From Tsukamurella sp. PLM1 (GTDB lineage: Bacteria; Actinomycetota; Actinomycetes; Mycobacteriales; Mycobacteriaceae), in assembly GCF_023168325.1 (NCBI RefSeq), contig NZ_AP025688.1, positions 2,914,001 through 2,978,000 on the forward strand: DNA of 64,000 bases, written 5' to 3'. The position numbers and the translations under genes were made by a program. Below, piece by piece: positions 34,419-42,887 of this stretch. Position 1 is the stretch's first letter; every line of letters begins with the position of its first letter. Below the pieces are notes generated by a model, which ran no database searches, had not been told where the DNA came from, and saw only the letters and a list, made by a program, of their open reading frames with translations.

Positions 34419-35271
34419 CTAGGCCGCGGGCGCCCCGTCGACCAGCGCGGGAGCAACCGCGACGCCCACCGCGCCGGGCCCCAGGTGCGCGGCGATGGTG
34501 CCACCGAACGAGCCGATCACCAACTCCTCGAGCTGCGGGAACTCCTGCTTCACCAGCTCGGCGACGTGCGCGGCGGCGTCGGGCGCCTCGACGTGATGGA
34601 CGGCGACTCGTGCGGGGCGGTCCCCCAGATGCTGCGATGCCAGCGCCGCCGGCTGATCCCGCGCGCGGGAGACGGTGCGCGTCTTGCGCTCGGAGACGAT
34701 CCGGCCGTCCTGCAGTCGCAGCACGGGCACGATCTGCAGCGCACCGCCCAGCAGCTTCGCCAGCGCGCTCACCCGGCCCCCGGCCCGCAGGTGGTCGAGC
34801 GTCGCGACGCAGAAGAAGCCCTCGGCACCGTCGAGCACCTGGCGCGCGGCCTCGGCGACCTCGTCGGCGGACGCGCCCGAGCGGGCGAGACGGGCCGCCT
34901 CGAGCACACCGAAGCCCATCGCCATATCGATGCACCGGGAGTCGATCACCGTGATGTCGGCATCGAGGAGCGCGGCCTGCGCGACCGAGGTGGAGTACGT
35001 CGAGCTCAGGTACGAACTCATCGTGATGACCACGACGCCGTCCCCGCCGGACTCGGCGACCGCGGCCGTGAGCACCTCACGGACCTCCCCGATGGAAGGC
35101 CCGGATGTGGTCACCCTCCTTGACGAACCGATCGGCCTGGTAACCGGTGCCCCGGTCGATGTACTCGCCCCCGGGGGAGAGCACGTGCAGCGGCAGGATG
35201 TGGATGCCCATCTCCGCGGCGCGCTCGGGGACGATCGCCGCCGACGCGTCGGTCACCACGACAACGCTCAC
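34419..35271 (-). CDS. DegV family fatty-acid-binding protein, one frameshift
   Basis: DegV-fold protein of about 283 residues, counterpart of Rv2417c. In Gram-positive bacteria DegV/FakB proteins bind a fatty acid and present it to the kinase FakA. The N-terminus VVVVTDASAAIVPERAAEMG and the middle VVVITMSSYLSSTYSTSVAQA match the lipid head-group loops, and LRAGGRVSALAKLLGGALQ is diagnostic. The frame changes at 35114-35116 where one C seems extra; removing it joins FVKE to VTTSGPSIGEVREVL. The GTG at 35271 overlaps the octT stop (GTGA) and has GGGAGGGGAG upstream. A FakA-like DAK protein is encoded at 56666-58330. Last gene of the nadD operon. Confidence 0.85.
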
Positions 35272-35978
35272 GAATCACTCCCCTCCCGCAGGGAACGCAG
35301 CACCCGCCGCGCCACCTGCTCGTGCATCTCGAACGACCAGTGGATCCCGTCGATGTTATTGATCCCCGCGTCGAACGACCACTCGCACAGGTCACGCACG
35401 GGCACCAGCGGGACCGACGCACCGTCGGCCCACTGCTCCATCGCGGCGTTCGTACGCGCCCACCCCGGCTGCGCGTAGGCGTACGCGCGGGTACGGTGCA
35501 CCGCCGGGCCGAGCACGGCCATCGGCGCGTCGGGGCGCAGCGCCCGCAGCGACTCGTAGGTCTTGCCCAGGTAGTCGACGGTAACCGCCGGTGGCAGCGC
35601 CATCGGCCATCCGACCGGCGAGAACACCCGTTGGATCACGGCGTAGCCGTCGCGCGCACGGGCCCGCAGCGACGCCGGCCGCAGGTAGCGGATCTGCTCG
35701 CGCAGCGCGGTGGGGACGGGCGAGGGCAGCGAGTCCATACCGCCGAGCGCCAGCACGGCCGCCTCCACGGTCGGCACCGTCGCCCACACCCGCGGGTCCT
35801 GCGTGACGCACCACCAGCCGTCGCGGGTGGTCCACCCGACCCGCCCGAACAGCTCGCAGCGCAGCCCCAGCTCGGCGGCCACCAGATTGGGCCAGATCCG
35901 CGGATCGGAGGTGGGTAGCGCACCGTCGGGTCCGTAGAAGCCCAGCGAATCGCTGAGCACCAGCAGTGTGCCCGTCAT
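35268..35978 (-). CDS. octT: SGNH-hydrolase-fold acyltransferase, OctT-like
   Basis: SGNH-fold protein of 236 residues, counterpart of Rv2418c, which in mycobacteria is the octanoyltransferase acting on early precursors of methylglucose lipopolysaccharide. The nucleophile block is TLLVLSDSLGFYGPDG, the Gly block is VEAAVLALGGMDSLP, and the catalytic Asp/His block is GINNIDGIHWSFEMHEQVA. No signal peptide is seen, as fits a cytoplasmic sugar acyltransferase. It follows gpgP by ten bases and overlaps degV by GTGA. Two MGLP genes side by side strengthen the assignment, which otherwise rests on synteny and family. Confidence 0.8.
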   Translation of the reverse strand: MTGTLLVLSDSLGFYGPDGALPTSDPRIWPNLVAAELGLRCELFGRVGWTTRDGWWCVTQDPRVWATVPTVEAAVLALGGMDSLPSPVPTALREQIRYLRPASLRARARDGYAVIQRVFSPVGWPMALPPAVTVDYLGKTYESLRALRPDAPMAVLGPAVHRTRAYAYAQPGWARTNAAMEQWADGASVPLVPVRDLCEWSFDAGINNIDGIHWSFEMHEQVARRVLRSLREGSDS

Positions 35979-35988
35979 CGAGATCCGC

Positions 35989-36676
35989 TCACTGCACCTC
36001 GCCGGCCACCTCGGCCGACGCGTTCCACACGTCCAGCCGCCACCGCGGCACGTCGCCGTGCCCCGACAGCTGCACCCAGCTGCAGTTGCCGAGCCCGCCC
36101 AGGATCGGCCAAGACGTGACGGGCAGGTCGAGCAGCCGGGCCGTGAGCGCGGCGATCAGGCCGCCGTGCGCCACCAGGACGACAGGCCGTTCGGACGCGC
36201 CCCACTCCGTCAGGGCGGCGGTCAGGTCCTCGACCAACGGGTACGACCGCGCCGCCACGTCCACCCGCGCCTCGCCCCCGGGCGGCGCCCACTCGGGCGC
36301 GTCGCGCCAGCGCAGTCGCGCGCCGGGCATGTACGCGTCCACCTCGCGGTGGGTCAGGCCCTGCCAATCCCCCAGCATGGTCTCCCGCAGCCGGACATCG
36401 TGTTCGACGGTGCCGCCCGTCGTCGCCGCCAGCGCCGCCGCGGTGTCGCGGGCGCGGCGCAGGTCGGAGCTGACGATGCGCAGCGGGTCGCGGTCCGAGC
36501 GCCGCCGCGGCGGCGGCCGCCTGCCGGTGCCCCAGATCAGTGAGGTCGGTGTCGAGCTGGCCCTGCATCCGCCCCTCGGCGTTGGACGCGGTCTGGCCGT
36601 GCCGGAGCAGGATCAGGCGGCGGACCGTCGGGGTGAGGCGCTCGACGGACGAGTCGAGACCGTCCTCGACGTGCAT
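35989..36676 (-). CDS. gpgP: Glucosyl-3-phosphoglycerate phosphatase, one frameshift
   Basis: Histidine-phosphatase-superfamily enzyme of about 229 residues, counterpart of Rv2419c. It removes phosphate from glucosyl-3-phosphoglycerate to give glucosylglycerate, the second step of methylglucose lipopolysaccharide synthesis. The phospho-His motif is RRLILLRHGQTASNAEGRMQ, and the second His is in RPVVLVAHGGLIAALTARL. The frame changes within a GCC/GCG triplet run at about 36501-36521 (one extra or two missing bases), between GHRQAAAAAA and SDRDPLRIVSSDLRRARD. Its ATG overlaps the rsfS stop (TGATG). Other phosphoglycerate-mutase-like roles are possible, but gene order favours GpgP. Confidence 0.85.
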
Positions 36677-37077
36677 CAGGCGCCCTCGACGCCGTCGGCG
36701 GCCTCGTCGCCGTGCTGCCCGAGCCCCTCGACCTCGATGTGCGGGCAGTCCTTCCAGAGCTTCTCGAGCGCGTAGTAGTCGCGCTCGTCCTGATGGAACA
36801 CGTGCACGACGATGTCGAGGAAGTCCAGGAGGGCCCAGCGGCCCTCGCGGGCGCCCTCGCGGCGGGTGGGCTTGACGCCCGCCTCGCGGAGCTTCTCCTC
36901 GACCTCCTCGACGATGGCGCTCACCTGTCGCTCGTTGCTCGCCGAGGCGATGACGAAGGCCTCGGTCAGCACGAGCTGCTCCGAGACGTCGAGCACCACC
37001 ACGTCGCTCGCGAGCTTGTCGTCGGCCGCGCGGGCCGCGATGGCGGCGAGGGTGCGGGCCTGATCCGATGCGGTCAT
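36676..37077 (-). CDS. rsfS: Ribosome silencing factor RsfS
   Basis: 133-residue protein of the Iojap/RsfS family that binds L14 of the large subunit and blocks subunit joining under starvation. [40 protein letters not shown] and [16 protein letters not shown] are diagnostic. The ATG at 37077 overlaps the nadD stop (ATGA) and has AGGAGG upstream; its own stop overlaps gpgP. Counterpart of Rv2420c, in the same order. Confidence 0.93.
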   Translation of the reverse strand: MTASDQARTLAAIAARAADDKLASDVVVLDVSEQLVLTEAFVIASASNERQVSAIVEEVEEKLREAGVKPTRREGAREGRWALLDFLDIVVHVFHQDERDYYALEKLWKDCPHIEVEGLGQHGDEAADGVEGA

Positions 37078-37724
37078 GATCCTCCTGGGTTCACGGTCTT
37101 CTCCGGCGCGGGATGGCTCTGGTAGAGCGCGCGCTTGGCGATGTACTGCACCACGCCGTCGGGCACCAGGTACCAGACGGGCCGCCCGGCATCGGCCCGT
37201 GCGCGGCAATCGGTCGACGAGATGGCCAGCGCGGGCACCTCCACGAGGAACAATCTATCCTTCGGCACGTCCGACAGGTGATCGGCGGCCAGATGGTAGC
37301 CGGGACGCGAGACGCCGATGAACGTCGCGAGCCCGAACAGCTCCTCCCAGTCCTGCCAGCTCAGGATCGACGCCAGCGCGTCGGCGCCGGTGATGAAGAA
37401 CAGGACGGCGTCGGGGTTCTGCGCCCGCAGGTCGCGCAGGGTGTCCACGGTGTAGGTGTCGCCGCCGCGGTCGATGTCCACGCGGCTCACCGAGAACCGC
37501 GGGTTCGAGGCGGTCGCGATGACCGTCATGAGGTAGCGGTCCTCGGCGGGAGTGACGTCACTCTTCTGCCACGGCCTGCCGGTGGGCACGAACACGACCT
37601 CGTCGAGGTCGAATCGGTCGGCGACCTCGCTCGCGGCCACGAGGTGCCCGTGGTGGATCGGGTCGAACGTCCCGCCCATCACGCCGATCCGCCGGCGCCG
37701 TCCGGCGGTGCTGGACTGCTGCAT
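37074..37724 (-). CDS. nadD: Nicotinate-nucleotide adenylyltransferase
   Basis: NaMN adenylyltransferase of 216 residues, an essential step of NAD synthesis. The nucleotidyltransferase motif [20 protein letters not shown] is at the N-terminus and [20 protein letters not shown] near the C-terminus matches the family ISSTxxR motif. The ATG at 37724 was chosen over one 13 codons upstream because TAGGAT lies eight bases before it and no ribosome site supports either. It heads the operon nadD-rsfS-gpgP-octT-degV, whose members all overlap or nearly touch. Two palindromic repeats cover its promoter. Confidence 0.92.
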   Translation of the reverse strand: MQQSSTAGRRRRIGVMGGTFDPIHHGHLVAASEVADRFDLDEVVFVPTGRPWQKSDVTPAEDRYLMTVIATASNPRFSVSRVDIDRGGDTYTVDTLRDLRAQNPDAVLFFITGADALASILSWQDWEELFGLATFIGVSRPGYHLAADHLSDVPKDRLFLVEVPALAISSTDCRARADAGRPVWYLVPDGVVQYIAKRALYQSHPAPEKTVNPGGS

Positions 37725-37727
37725 AAC

Positions 37728-37767
37728 GGCCCATCCTATGGGCTGCCGGACGGCCCATCCCATGGGC
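37728..37767. repeat. Two 16-bp palindromic repeats over the nadD promoter
   Basis: GGCCCATCCTATGGGC (37728-37743) and GGCCCATCCCATGGGC (37752-37767) differ by one base and start 24 bases apart. Each is an inverted repeat with arms GCCCAT and ATGGGC. The predicted -10 of nadD (minus-strand TAGGAT, 37733-37738) lies inside the first copy, so the pair looks like a tandem operator. They sit between the divergently unrelated ends: the VWA gene stop (37773) and the nadD start (37724). Confidence 0.6.
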
Positions 37768-37772
37768 GTCGG

Positions 37773-39284
37773 TCAGACCGGTAGTAACCGTCCGATCACA
37801 TCGGCGAGTTGACCGGCCGTGCGGCACTCGTACATGTCGATCAGCCGGCCGTACTTGTCGGCCACCGAATCGCCGCTCCCCCACGCCGCCCGCCGTTCCG
37901 GATTCAGCCAGAACGCGTGCCGGGCCCGCTCGACGAGCTCGTCCAGCTCGGCGAGCGCCGGGTCGGTGTGGTTGGACCGCGCGTCCCCGAGGATCAGCAG
38001 CGTCCCCCGGTGCGTCACCGCGTCGGGGAAGTCGCGCAGGAACGTTCGCAGCACGTTCCCGTAGTCGGAGCCCCCGAACCGGGCCACGTTCGTCTCCCGG
38101 ATCACCCGGTCGAACATGTCGACCACGGTGTCCACCGTGAGCGTGCGCGTCGGGTCGATGTAGTCGGTGATCTCGTCCACGGAGTCGACGAAGCCGAACA
38201 CCCGGATCTTGGAGAACTCGGCGCTCAGCGCGTGGGTGAGCAGCAGCGTGAAGTTGGAGAACCCGGCGACCGAGCCGGACAGGTCGCACAGCAGCACGAG
38301 CTCGGGCTTGGTCGGGCGGGGTCGACGGTGCGCCAGATCGATCGGCACGCCGCCGGTCGACATCGACTTGCGCAGCGTCCGCCGCAGGTCGATGGGGCCG
38401 CGGCGGGCCCGGCGGCGCCGGACCAGCAGGCGCGTAGACAGCTGCCGGGCCAGCGGCCGGACCGTCTGCTCCATGCGGTGCAGTTCACTGCGGGTGGCGG
38501 CGAAGAACGCCACGTTCTCGGGCAGCTGCGGCGCCGCGTACTGCGCCACCGCTTCCGGTCCCCGTCGGGCGGCCATCGCAACGGAGGTGAGCTCGGTGAC
38601 CCGCTCGGTGAGCCCGGCGACGCGCGAGCGGGCGACCCGGCGGGCCGACTCGTACTCGAAGCTCCCCGGCGCCGCGCCGTCCTCTCCCGCCGCCGCGAGC
38701 AGCCCGTTGGCGATGGCGGCGATGAGCGTCTGCGGGTTGAGCGCCTTGAGCGCCTGGTACGAGGAGAACGCCGTCCCGGTGGCGGACTGGTACTCGCCGA
38801 GCTGCTCGACGATCTGGCTGGCGATGCCGTCGTGGTCGCCGCCGGCCACGAGCGCCGCGACGGCCTCCTGCCGCAGCGCCTCGCGCACGGCGTCCGGGTC
38901 GGGCGGGGTGTCGGCGGCCGGCATCTTCAACGGGTCCACCTGGTCCGGCGGGGCCTCGCCCGGGGCCCCCGAGCAGCCCTGCCCGCCGGATCCGGCGGGA
39001 CCGTCGGGCAGCGCCCCGAAACCGCCGCGGACCGGGAAGTACAGGTCGAAGATGACGTCGAAGGTCTTGCGGTGCATCTGCTCGCGCAGCAGCACTGCCG
39101 CGAGTCCCTCGCGGAGCTGGCCGCGGTCGGTGAGGTCAAGCACCGTCAGCACCTCGGCGGCGGTGATCGCCTCGCCGGGGCCGATGGCCATGCCGCGTTC
39201 GCGCAGTGTCCGGACGAAGGCGTGCAGGTGTGCGTCCAGCGGCGTTCCCGCGGCCGGTCCCGTGCCGGGTTCGACGGTGACCAT
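37773..39284 (-). CDS. VWA domain protein (CoxE-like), partner of MoxR ATPase
   Basis: 503-residue protein, counterpart of Rv2425c. The N-terminal half is helical (RERGMAIGPGEAITAAEVLT, VLLREQMHRKTFDVIFDLYF) with a Pro/Gly-rich linker, and the C-terminal half is a von Willebrand A domain with metal site KPELVLLCDLSGSVAGFSNF, the Thr of ITDYIDPTRTL and RGTLLILGDARSNHTDPAL. VWA proteins paired with MoxR ATPases act as chaperone complexes that insert metals or cofactors or assemble proteins. Its ATG directly follows the MoxR stop. The client is unknown. Confidence 0.88.
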   Translation of the reverse strand: MVTVEPGTGPAAGTPLDAHLHAFVRTLRERGMAIGPGEAITAAEVLTVLDLTDRGQLREGLAAVLLREQMHRKTFDVIFDLYFPVRGGFGALPDGPAGSGGQGCSGAPGEAPPDQVDPLKMPAADTPPDPDAVREALRQEAVAALVAGGDHDGIASQIVEQLGEYQSATGTAFSSYQALKALNPQTLIAAIANGLLAAAGEDGAAPGSFEYESARRVARSRVAGLTERVTELTSVAMAARRGPEAVAQYAAPQLPENVAFFAATRSELHRMEQTVRPLARQLSTRLLVRRRRARRGPIDLRRTLRKSMSTGGVPIDLAHRRPRPTKPELVLLCDLSGSVAGFSNFTLLLTHALSAEFSKIRVFGFVDSVDEITDYIDPTRTLTVDTVVDMFDRVIRETNVARFGGSDYGNVLRTFLRDFPDAVTHRGTLLILGDARSNHTDPALAELDELVERARHAFWLNPERRAAWGSGDSVADKYGRLIDMYECRTAGQLADVIGRLLPV

Positions 39285-40187
39285 CTACAGCCCCAGCGCC
39301 GCCGCTGCGGTATCGATGTCGACCTGGTGCTTGAGCACGACGCCGAGCGTCGAGCGGAGCGCCGCTTTGTCGATCGACCCGTTCGCGGTGCCGGTGACGC
39401 CGAGCGCGAGCAGGGTGCGGCACCAGTCCAGGGTCTCGGAGACGGACGGCTTCTTCTTCAGGTCGAGGCCGCGCAGCGTGGAGATCACGCGGAGCAGCTG
39501 CTGCGCGACCTCGGTGGGCAGGTCGGGGACGCGGCTGCGGATGATCGACAGTTCGAGTTCCGCGTCGGGGAAGTCGATGTGCAGGTAGAGGCAGCGACGT
39601 TTGAGCGCCTCCGACAGCTCGCGGGTGGCGTTGGAGGTGAGGAACACCAACGGCTTGCGGGCGGCCACGATGGTGCCGAGCTCCGGCACCGTCACCGCGT
39701 AGTCCGAGAGGACCTCCAGCAGCAGCCCCTCGAACTCGAGGTCGGCCTTGTCCGCCTCGTCGATCAGCAGGACCGACGGTCCGCTCTCCCGCACGGCCTG
39801 CAGGAGGGGCCGCGGGAGGAGGAACTCCTCGGAGAAGACGTCCTGCTTGGTGTCGTCCCAGTCGCCGTCGTTGCCCGAGGACTGGATGCGCAGGATCTGC
39901 TTGGCGTGGTTCCACTCGTACAGGGCGCGCGCCTCGTCGATGCCCTCGTAGCACTGCAGGCGCACGAGCCGCGCCTCGCGGGCCTGCGCGCACGCGCGCG
40001 CCAGCTCGGTCTTGCCGACTCCGGCCGGCCCCTCCACGAGGAGCGGCTTGCCCAGCCGGTCCGCGAGGAACACGGCGGTGGACGTGGCCGTCGACGGGAT
40101 GTAGCCCGTCGCCCGCAGCGCCGAGGACACGTCCTCGACGCTGCTGAACAGCGCGGTCGGGGCCGGGGTGATCAGGTTCGTACTCAG
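39285..40187 (-). CDS. MoxR-family AAA+ ATPase, apparent CTG start
   Basis: 300-residue AAA+ ATPase, counterpart of Rv2426c. Walker A is LVEGPAGVGKTELARACAQA, Walker B is PSVLLIDEADKADLEFEGLL, and sensor 1 is LVFLTSNATRELSEALKRRC. Homology to mycobacterial proteins begins at about residue 12, so translation should start at LSTNLITPAPTALFSS, where the codon is CTG rather than ATG or GTG. An excellent Shine-Dalgarno (GGAAGG) lies seven bases upstream, and the CTG overlaps the TGA of a 21-residue reading frame, like the ATGA and GTGA overlaps elsewhere here. A GTG further inside would cut off conserved sequence. It works with the adjacent VWA protein. Confidence 0.85.
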   Translation of the reverse strand: MSTNLITPAPTALFSSVEDVSSALRATGYIPSTATSTAVFLADRLGKPLLVEGPAGVGKTELARACAQAREARLVRLQCYEGIDEARALYEWNHAKQILRIQSSGNDGDWDDTKQDVFSEEFLLPRPLLQAVRESGPSVLLIDEADKADLEFEGLLLEVLSDYAVTVPELGTIVAARKPLVFLTSNATRELSEALKRRCLYLHIDFPDAELELSIIRSRVPDLPTEVAQQLLRVISTLRGLDLKKKPSVSETLDWCRTLLALGVTGTANGSIDKAALRSTLGVVLKHQVDIDTAAAALGL

Positions 40188-40249
40188 AGTGAGGCCTTCC
40201 TCTTGAGGACCTCCTTCGTGAAGCCCTTCGACGCGATCTCTGCACTCAT
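40184..40249 (-). CDS. 21-aa reading frame resembling the C-terminus of the SRPBCC protein
   Basis: Short frame starting ATG at 40249 and ending at the TGA that overlaps the MoxR CTG. Its second half (KGFTKEVLKRKASL) resembles the last residues of the upstream SRPBCC protein (NGLSKEVLKRKSAA). It may be the remnant of a duplicated SRPBCC gene end that now serves to couple translation of the MoxR gene, or a real small protein. No clear ribosome site precedes it. The rest of 40250-40321 shows nothing else. Confidence 0.4.
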   Translation of the reverse strand: MSAEIASKGFTKEVLKRKASL

Positions 40250-40321
40250 CTTCACACTCTCGTGCAGGCCGAGCCGAGAGGCGTACCGCCGGGCCCGATC
40301 GCGCGACCCGGCGGCGGACCG

Positions 40322-40771
40322 TCAGGCCGCGGACTTGCGCTTGAGGACCTCCTTGGACAGACCGTTCTTGATGATGTCCATCGCCAGCTTGATGCCCTTC
40401 TTCACCACGAAGCCGGGCGCCTTGACCTTGGGGTCGAGGTACATCGTGACCTTGACGTGGGTCTGATCGTCGCCCTTCGGGGACAGCTCGTAGATGCCGC
40501 CCTGGCTGCGCACGGCGGTGCCCTCGTTGCGGGTGTCCCACTTGCAGCTGGTGTCGGTGAAGACGTAGTCGAACGTCAGGTTGTCGGTGAACATCATCAG
40601 CCCGACGGACGCATCGACCACGCTGGGCCGGCCGTTCGCGTCGCGCTCGACCACCTTGACGTTGCTGTGCGCGGACGACCAGTCGGGCAGCGCGTCGACG
40701 TCGGCCAGCGTGTCCAGCACGAGGGAGACGGGGGCGTCGATGTCGAATTCGAGGGACTCGTTGATTGCCAT
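40322..40771 (-). CDS. SRPBCC (START-like) family protein
   Basis: 149-residue protein of the polyketide-cyclase/START-like fold, which holds a hydrophobic ligand in a cavity. INESLEFDIDAPVSLVLDTL, ALPDWSSAHSNVKVVERDAN and GIYELSPKGDDQTHVKVTMY are the usual beta-strand landmarks of actinobacterial members. The ATG at 40771 has TAGGTT seven bases upstream, so the message is probably leaderless. It is upstream of, and in line with, the MoxR and VWA genes. Ligand unknown. Confidence 0.8.
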   Translation of the reverse strand: MAINESLEFDIDAPVSLVLDTLADVDALPDWSSAHSNVKVVERDANGRPSVVDASVGLMMFTDNLTFDYVFTDTSCKWDTRNEGTAVRSQGGIYELSPKGDDQTHVKVTMYLDPKVKAPGFVVKKGIKLAMDIIKNGLSKEVLKRKSAA

Positions 40772-40778
40772 GCCCGAC

Positions 40779-40784
40779 AACCTA
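40779..40784 (-). promoter_or_regulatory. Leaderless -10 element of the SRPBCC-MoxR-VWA operon
   Basis: TAGGTT on the minus strand ends seven bases before the ATG at 40771. It overlaps the stop codon of proA. Confidence 0.5.
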
Positions 40785-42089
40785 CCGCCGGACCGCGCCG
40801 CTGTTAGCGGGGTCGGACATGTCCGTCCCCCAGGCCACCCACTTGGTGGACGTGAGCTCCGGCAGGCCCATCGGGCCGCGGGCGTGCAGCTTCTGCGTCG
40901 AGATGCCGATCTCGGCGCCGAACCCGAACTGCTCGCCGTCGGTGAACGCGGTGGAGGCGTTGACCATCACCGCGGCGGCGTCGACGCGAGTGGTGAAGGC
41001 GCGGGCGGCGGCGAGATCGCCGGTGACGATGGCCTCGGTGTGGCCGGTGCCGTAGCGGTCGATGTGCCCGATCGCCTCGTCCAGCCCGTCGACCAGCTTC
41101 ACGGCGACGTCGAGGCTCAGGTACTCGTCCGCCCAGTCGGTCTCCGTGGCCGGCACCATGTCGGCCTCGTCGCCGTGCACCACGACACCCTCGGCCTGGA
41201 ACGTGCCCAGCAGTCGCGGGAGGAAGGTGCCGGCGAGCGCGCGGTCGACGAGCACGGTCTCCACGGTGTTGCACACGCTGGGCCGGCGGGTCTTGGCGTT
41301 GACCACGATCCGCTCGGCCATGTCGAGATCCGCCGCGGAATGGACGTACACGTGGCAGTTGCCCGTGCCGGTCTCGATGGTCGGGACGGTCGCGTCGCGC
41401 ACCACAGCCGCGATCAGCCCGGCGCCGCCGCGCGGGATCACCACGTCGACGAGGCCGCGGGCGCGGATCAGCGCGGTGACGCTGGCGCGCGAGTCGGCGG
41501 AGAGGAGCGCGACCGCGTCCGGCGTGATGCCGCTCGCCTCCAGGGACTCGCGCAGCACCGCCACCAGGGCCGCGTTCGACGAGGCGGCCGAGCTGGAGCC
41601 GCGCAGCAGCACGGCGTTGCCCGACTTGAGGGTGAGGCCGAACGCGTCGACGGTGACGTTGGGCCGCGCTTCGTAGACGATGCCGACCACGCCGAGCGGC
41701 ACGGCCACTTGCCGCAGCTCGAGACCGTTGGGCAGGGTCGAGCCGCGCAGGACCGTCCCGACCGGGTCCGGCAGACCCGCGACCTGGCGCAGCCCCGAGG
41801 CGATGCCGTCGACCCGGGCCTCGTTGAGCGCGAGCCGGTCGATGAGGGACTCCTCGGTGCCGGCGGCGCGCGCTCGATCGACGTCCTCCGCGTTGGCCGC
41901 GAGGATCCGATCCTTGGCCGCGAGCAGCGCATCCGCCGCTGCGTGCAGGGCGTCGTTCTTCTGCTCGGTGGTGAGCGTGATCAGCGACTTCGACGCGACG
42001 CGGGCGGCGCGGGCCGCCTCCTCGATCGCGGCGGTCGCGGTCTGCAGGTCGGCAGCGGCATCGGCGTCGGAGGCGGTGGGCGTGCTCAT
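40782..42089 (-). CDS. proA: Gamma-glutamyl phosphate reductase
   Basis: NADPH-dependent reductase of 435 residues, second step of proline synthesis from glutamate. The catalytic Cys is in [20 protein letters not shown], and [20 protein letters not shown] and [19 protein letters not shown] are family signatures. Full length, with the standard C-terminal [12 protein letters not shown] region. TATTCT lies six bases before the ATG at 42089, so it is probably leaderless. Counterpart of Rv2427c; the kinase gene proB is not in the window. Confidence 0.96.
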   Translation of the reverse strand: MSTPTASDADAAADLQTATAAIEEAARAARVASKSLITLTTEQKNDALHAAADALLAAKDRILAANAEDVDRARAAGTEESLIDRLALNEARVDGIASGLRQVAGLPDPVGTVLRGSTLPNGLELRQVAVPLGVVGIVYEARPNVTVDAFGLTLKSGNAVLLRGSSSAASSNAALVAVLRESLEASGITPDAVALLSADSRASVTALIRARGLVDVVIPRGGAGLIAAVVRDATVPTIETGTGNCHVYVHSAADLDMAERIVVNAKTRRPSVCNTVETVLVDRALAGTFLPRLLGTFQAEGVVVHGDEADMVPATETDWADEYLSLDVAVKLVDGLDEAIGHIDRYGTGHTEAIVTGDLAAARAFTTRVDAAAVMVNASTAFTDGEQFGFGAEIGISTQKLHARGPMGLPELTSTKWVAWGTDMSDPANSGAVRR

Positions 42090-42095
42090 GGATCG

Positions 42096-42101
42096 AGAAT
42101 A
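42096..42101 (-). promoter_or_regulatory. Leaderless -10 element of proA
   Basis: TATTCT on the minus strand ends six bases before the ATG at 42089; there is no Shine-Dalgarno. Confidence 0.55.
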
Positions 42102-42132
42102 CGTGCCGGGCTCGCCTGTCGGTGCGCGGTGT

Positions 42133-42138
42133 TAGGTT
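42133..42138 (+). promoter_or_regulatory. Leaderless -10 element of the secreted HNH nuclease gene
   Basis: TAGGTT ends six bases before the ATG at 42145. Confidence 0.5.
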
Positions 42139-42144
42139 GCGGCC

Positions 42145-42884
42145 ATGTCCCGCCGGAGATCCTCGCGCCGCCTGTCCCGCCAGGCGTGGATCGGCCTCGT
42201 TCTGGCCGTTGCGACCGCGGTGTTCGTGGCGGTCGGGGTGGTGCAGGACCGTTCGGCGGGCACGCCGTCCCCCGGCCCCTCCGCGCCGTCCGCCACCCGG
42301 TCCGACGGTGCGCCCCTGGCGGGGTCGTGATCGTCCCGGCCCGCGAGCGTGCGCCCGTGAAGTACCGGCGCGCGGCGTTCGGGAGGGCCTGGACCGACGA
42401 CCAGGCCGCGCCCCTCGGGCACAACGGCTGCGACACCCGCAACGACGTGTTGGACCGCGACCTGGAGGACAAGACCTACGTGCGCACCTCGGCGTGCCCG
42501 AACGCGGTCGCGACCGGCACGCTGGTGGACCCGTACAGCGGCAGCACCCTGCGGTTCGAGCGCGGCCCGAATACCTCCGCGAAGGTGCAGATCGATCACG
42601 TCGTCCCGCTCGCCTACGCGTGGGACATGGGGGCATGGAACTGGGACGATGCGCGCCGCACCGACTTCGCGAATGATCCGCGCAACCTCGTGGCCGTCGA
42701 CGGGCCGGCGAACGAGAACAAGAGCGACTCTCCCCCGGGCCGGTGGATGCCGTCCAACGAGCGCTTCCACTGCCAGTACGCGCGCCAGTTCGCGTTCGTC
42801 GCCCGGGAGTACGGCCTGTCCGTGGACCGGGCATCGGCCGCCGTCGTCGACCAGGCCGCGAACACCTGTCGCCCGAATGGATGA
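42145..42884 (+). CDS. Membrane-anchored HNH nuclease (GmrSD C-terminal-like), one frameshift
   Basis: Protein of about 246 residues with a basic start and one N-terminal helix (WIGLVLAVATAVFVAVGVV), probably a signal anchor, then a Pro/Ser linker and an HNH domain related to the GmrSD C-terminal/DUF1524 group. The catalytic part is VQIDHVVPLAYAWDMGAWNW, with DPRNLVAVDGPANENKSDSP completing the beta-beta-alpha metal site. The frame breaks at a run of four G at 42321-42324; one added base joins DGAPLAG to VVIVPARERAPVKYRRA. Exported HNH proteins of this type are common in actinobacteria and probably degrade external DNA. Its stop is four bases from the next start. Confidence 0.8.
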
Positions 42885-42887
42885 ACC

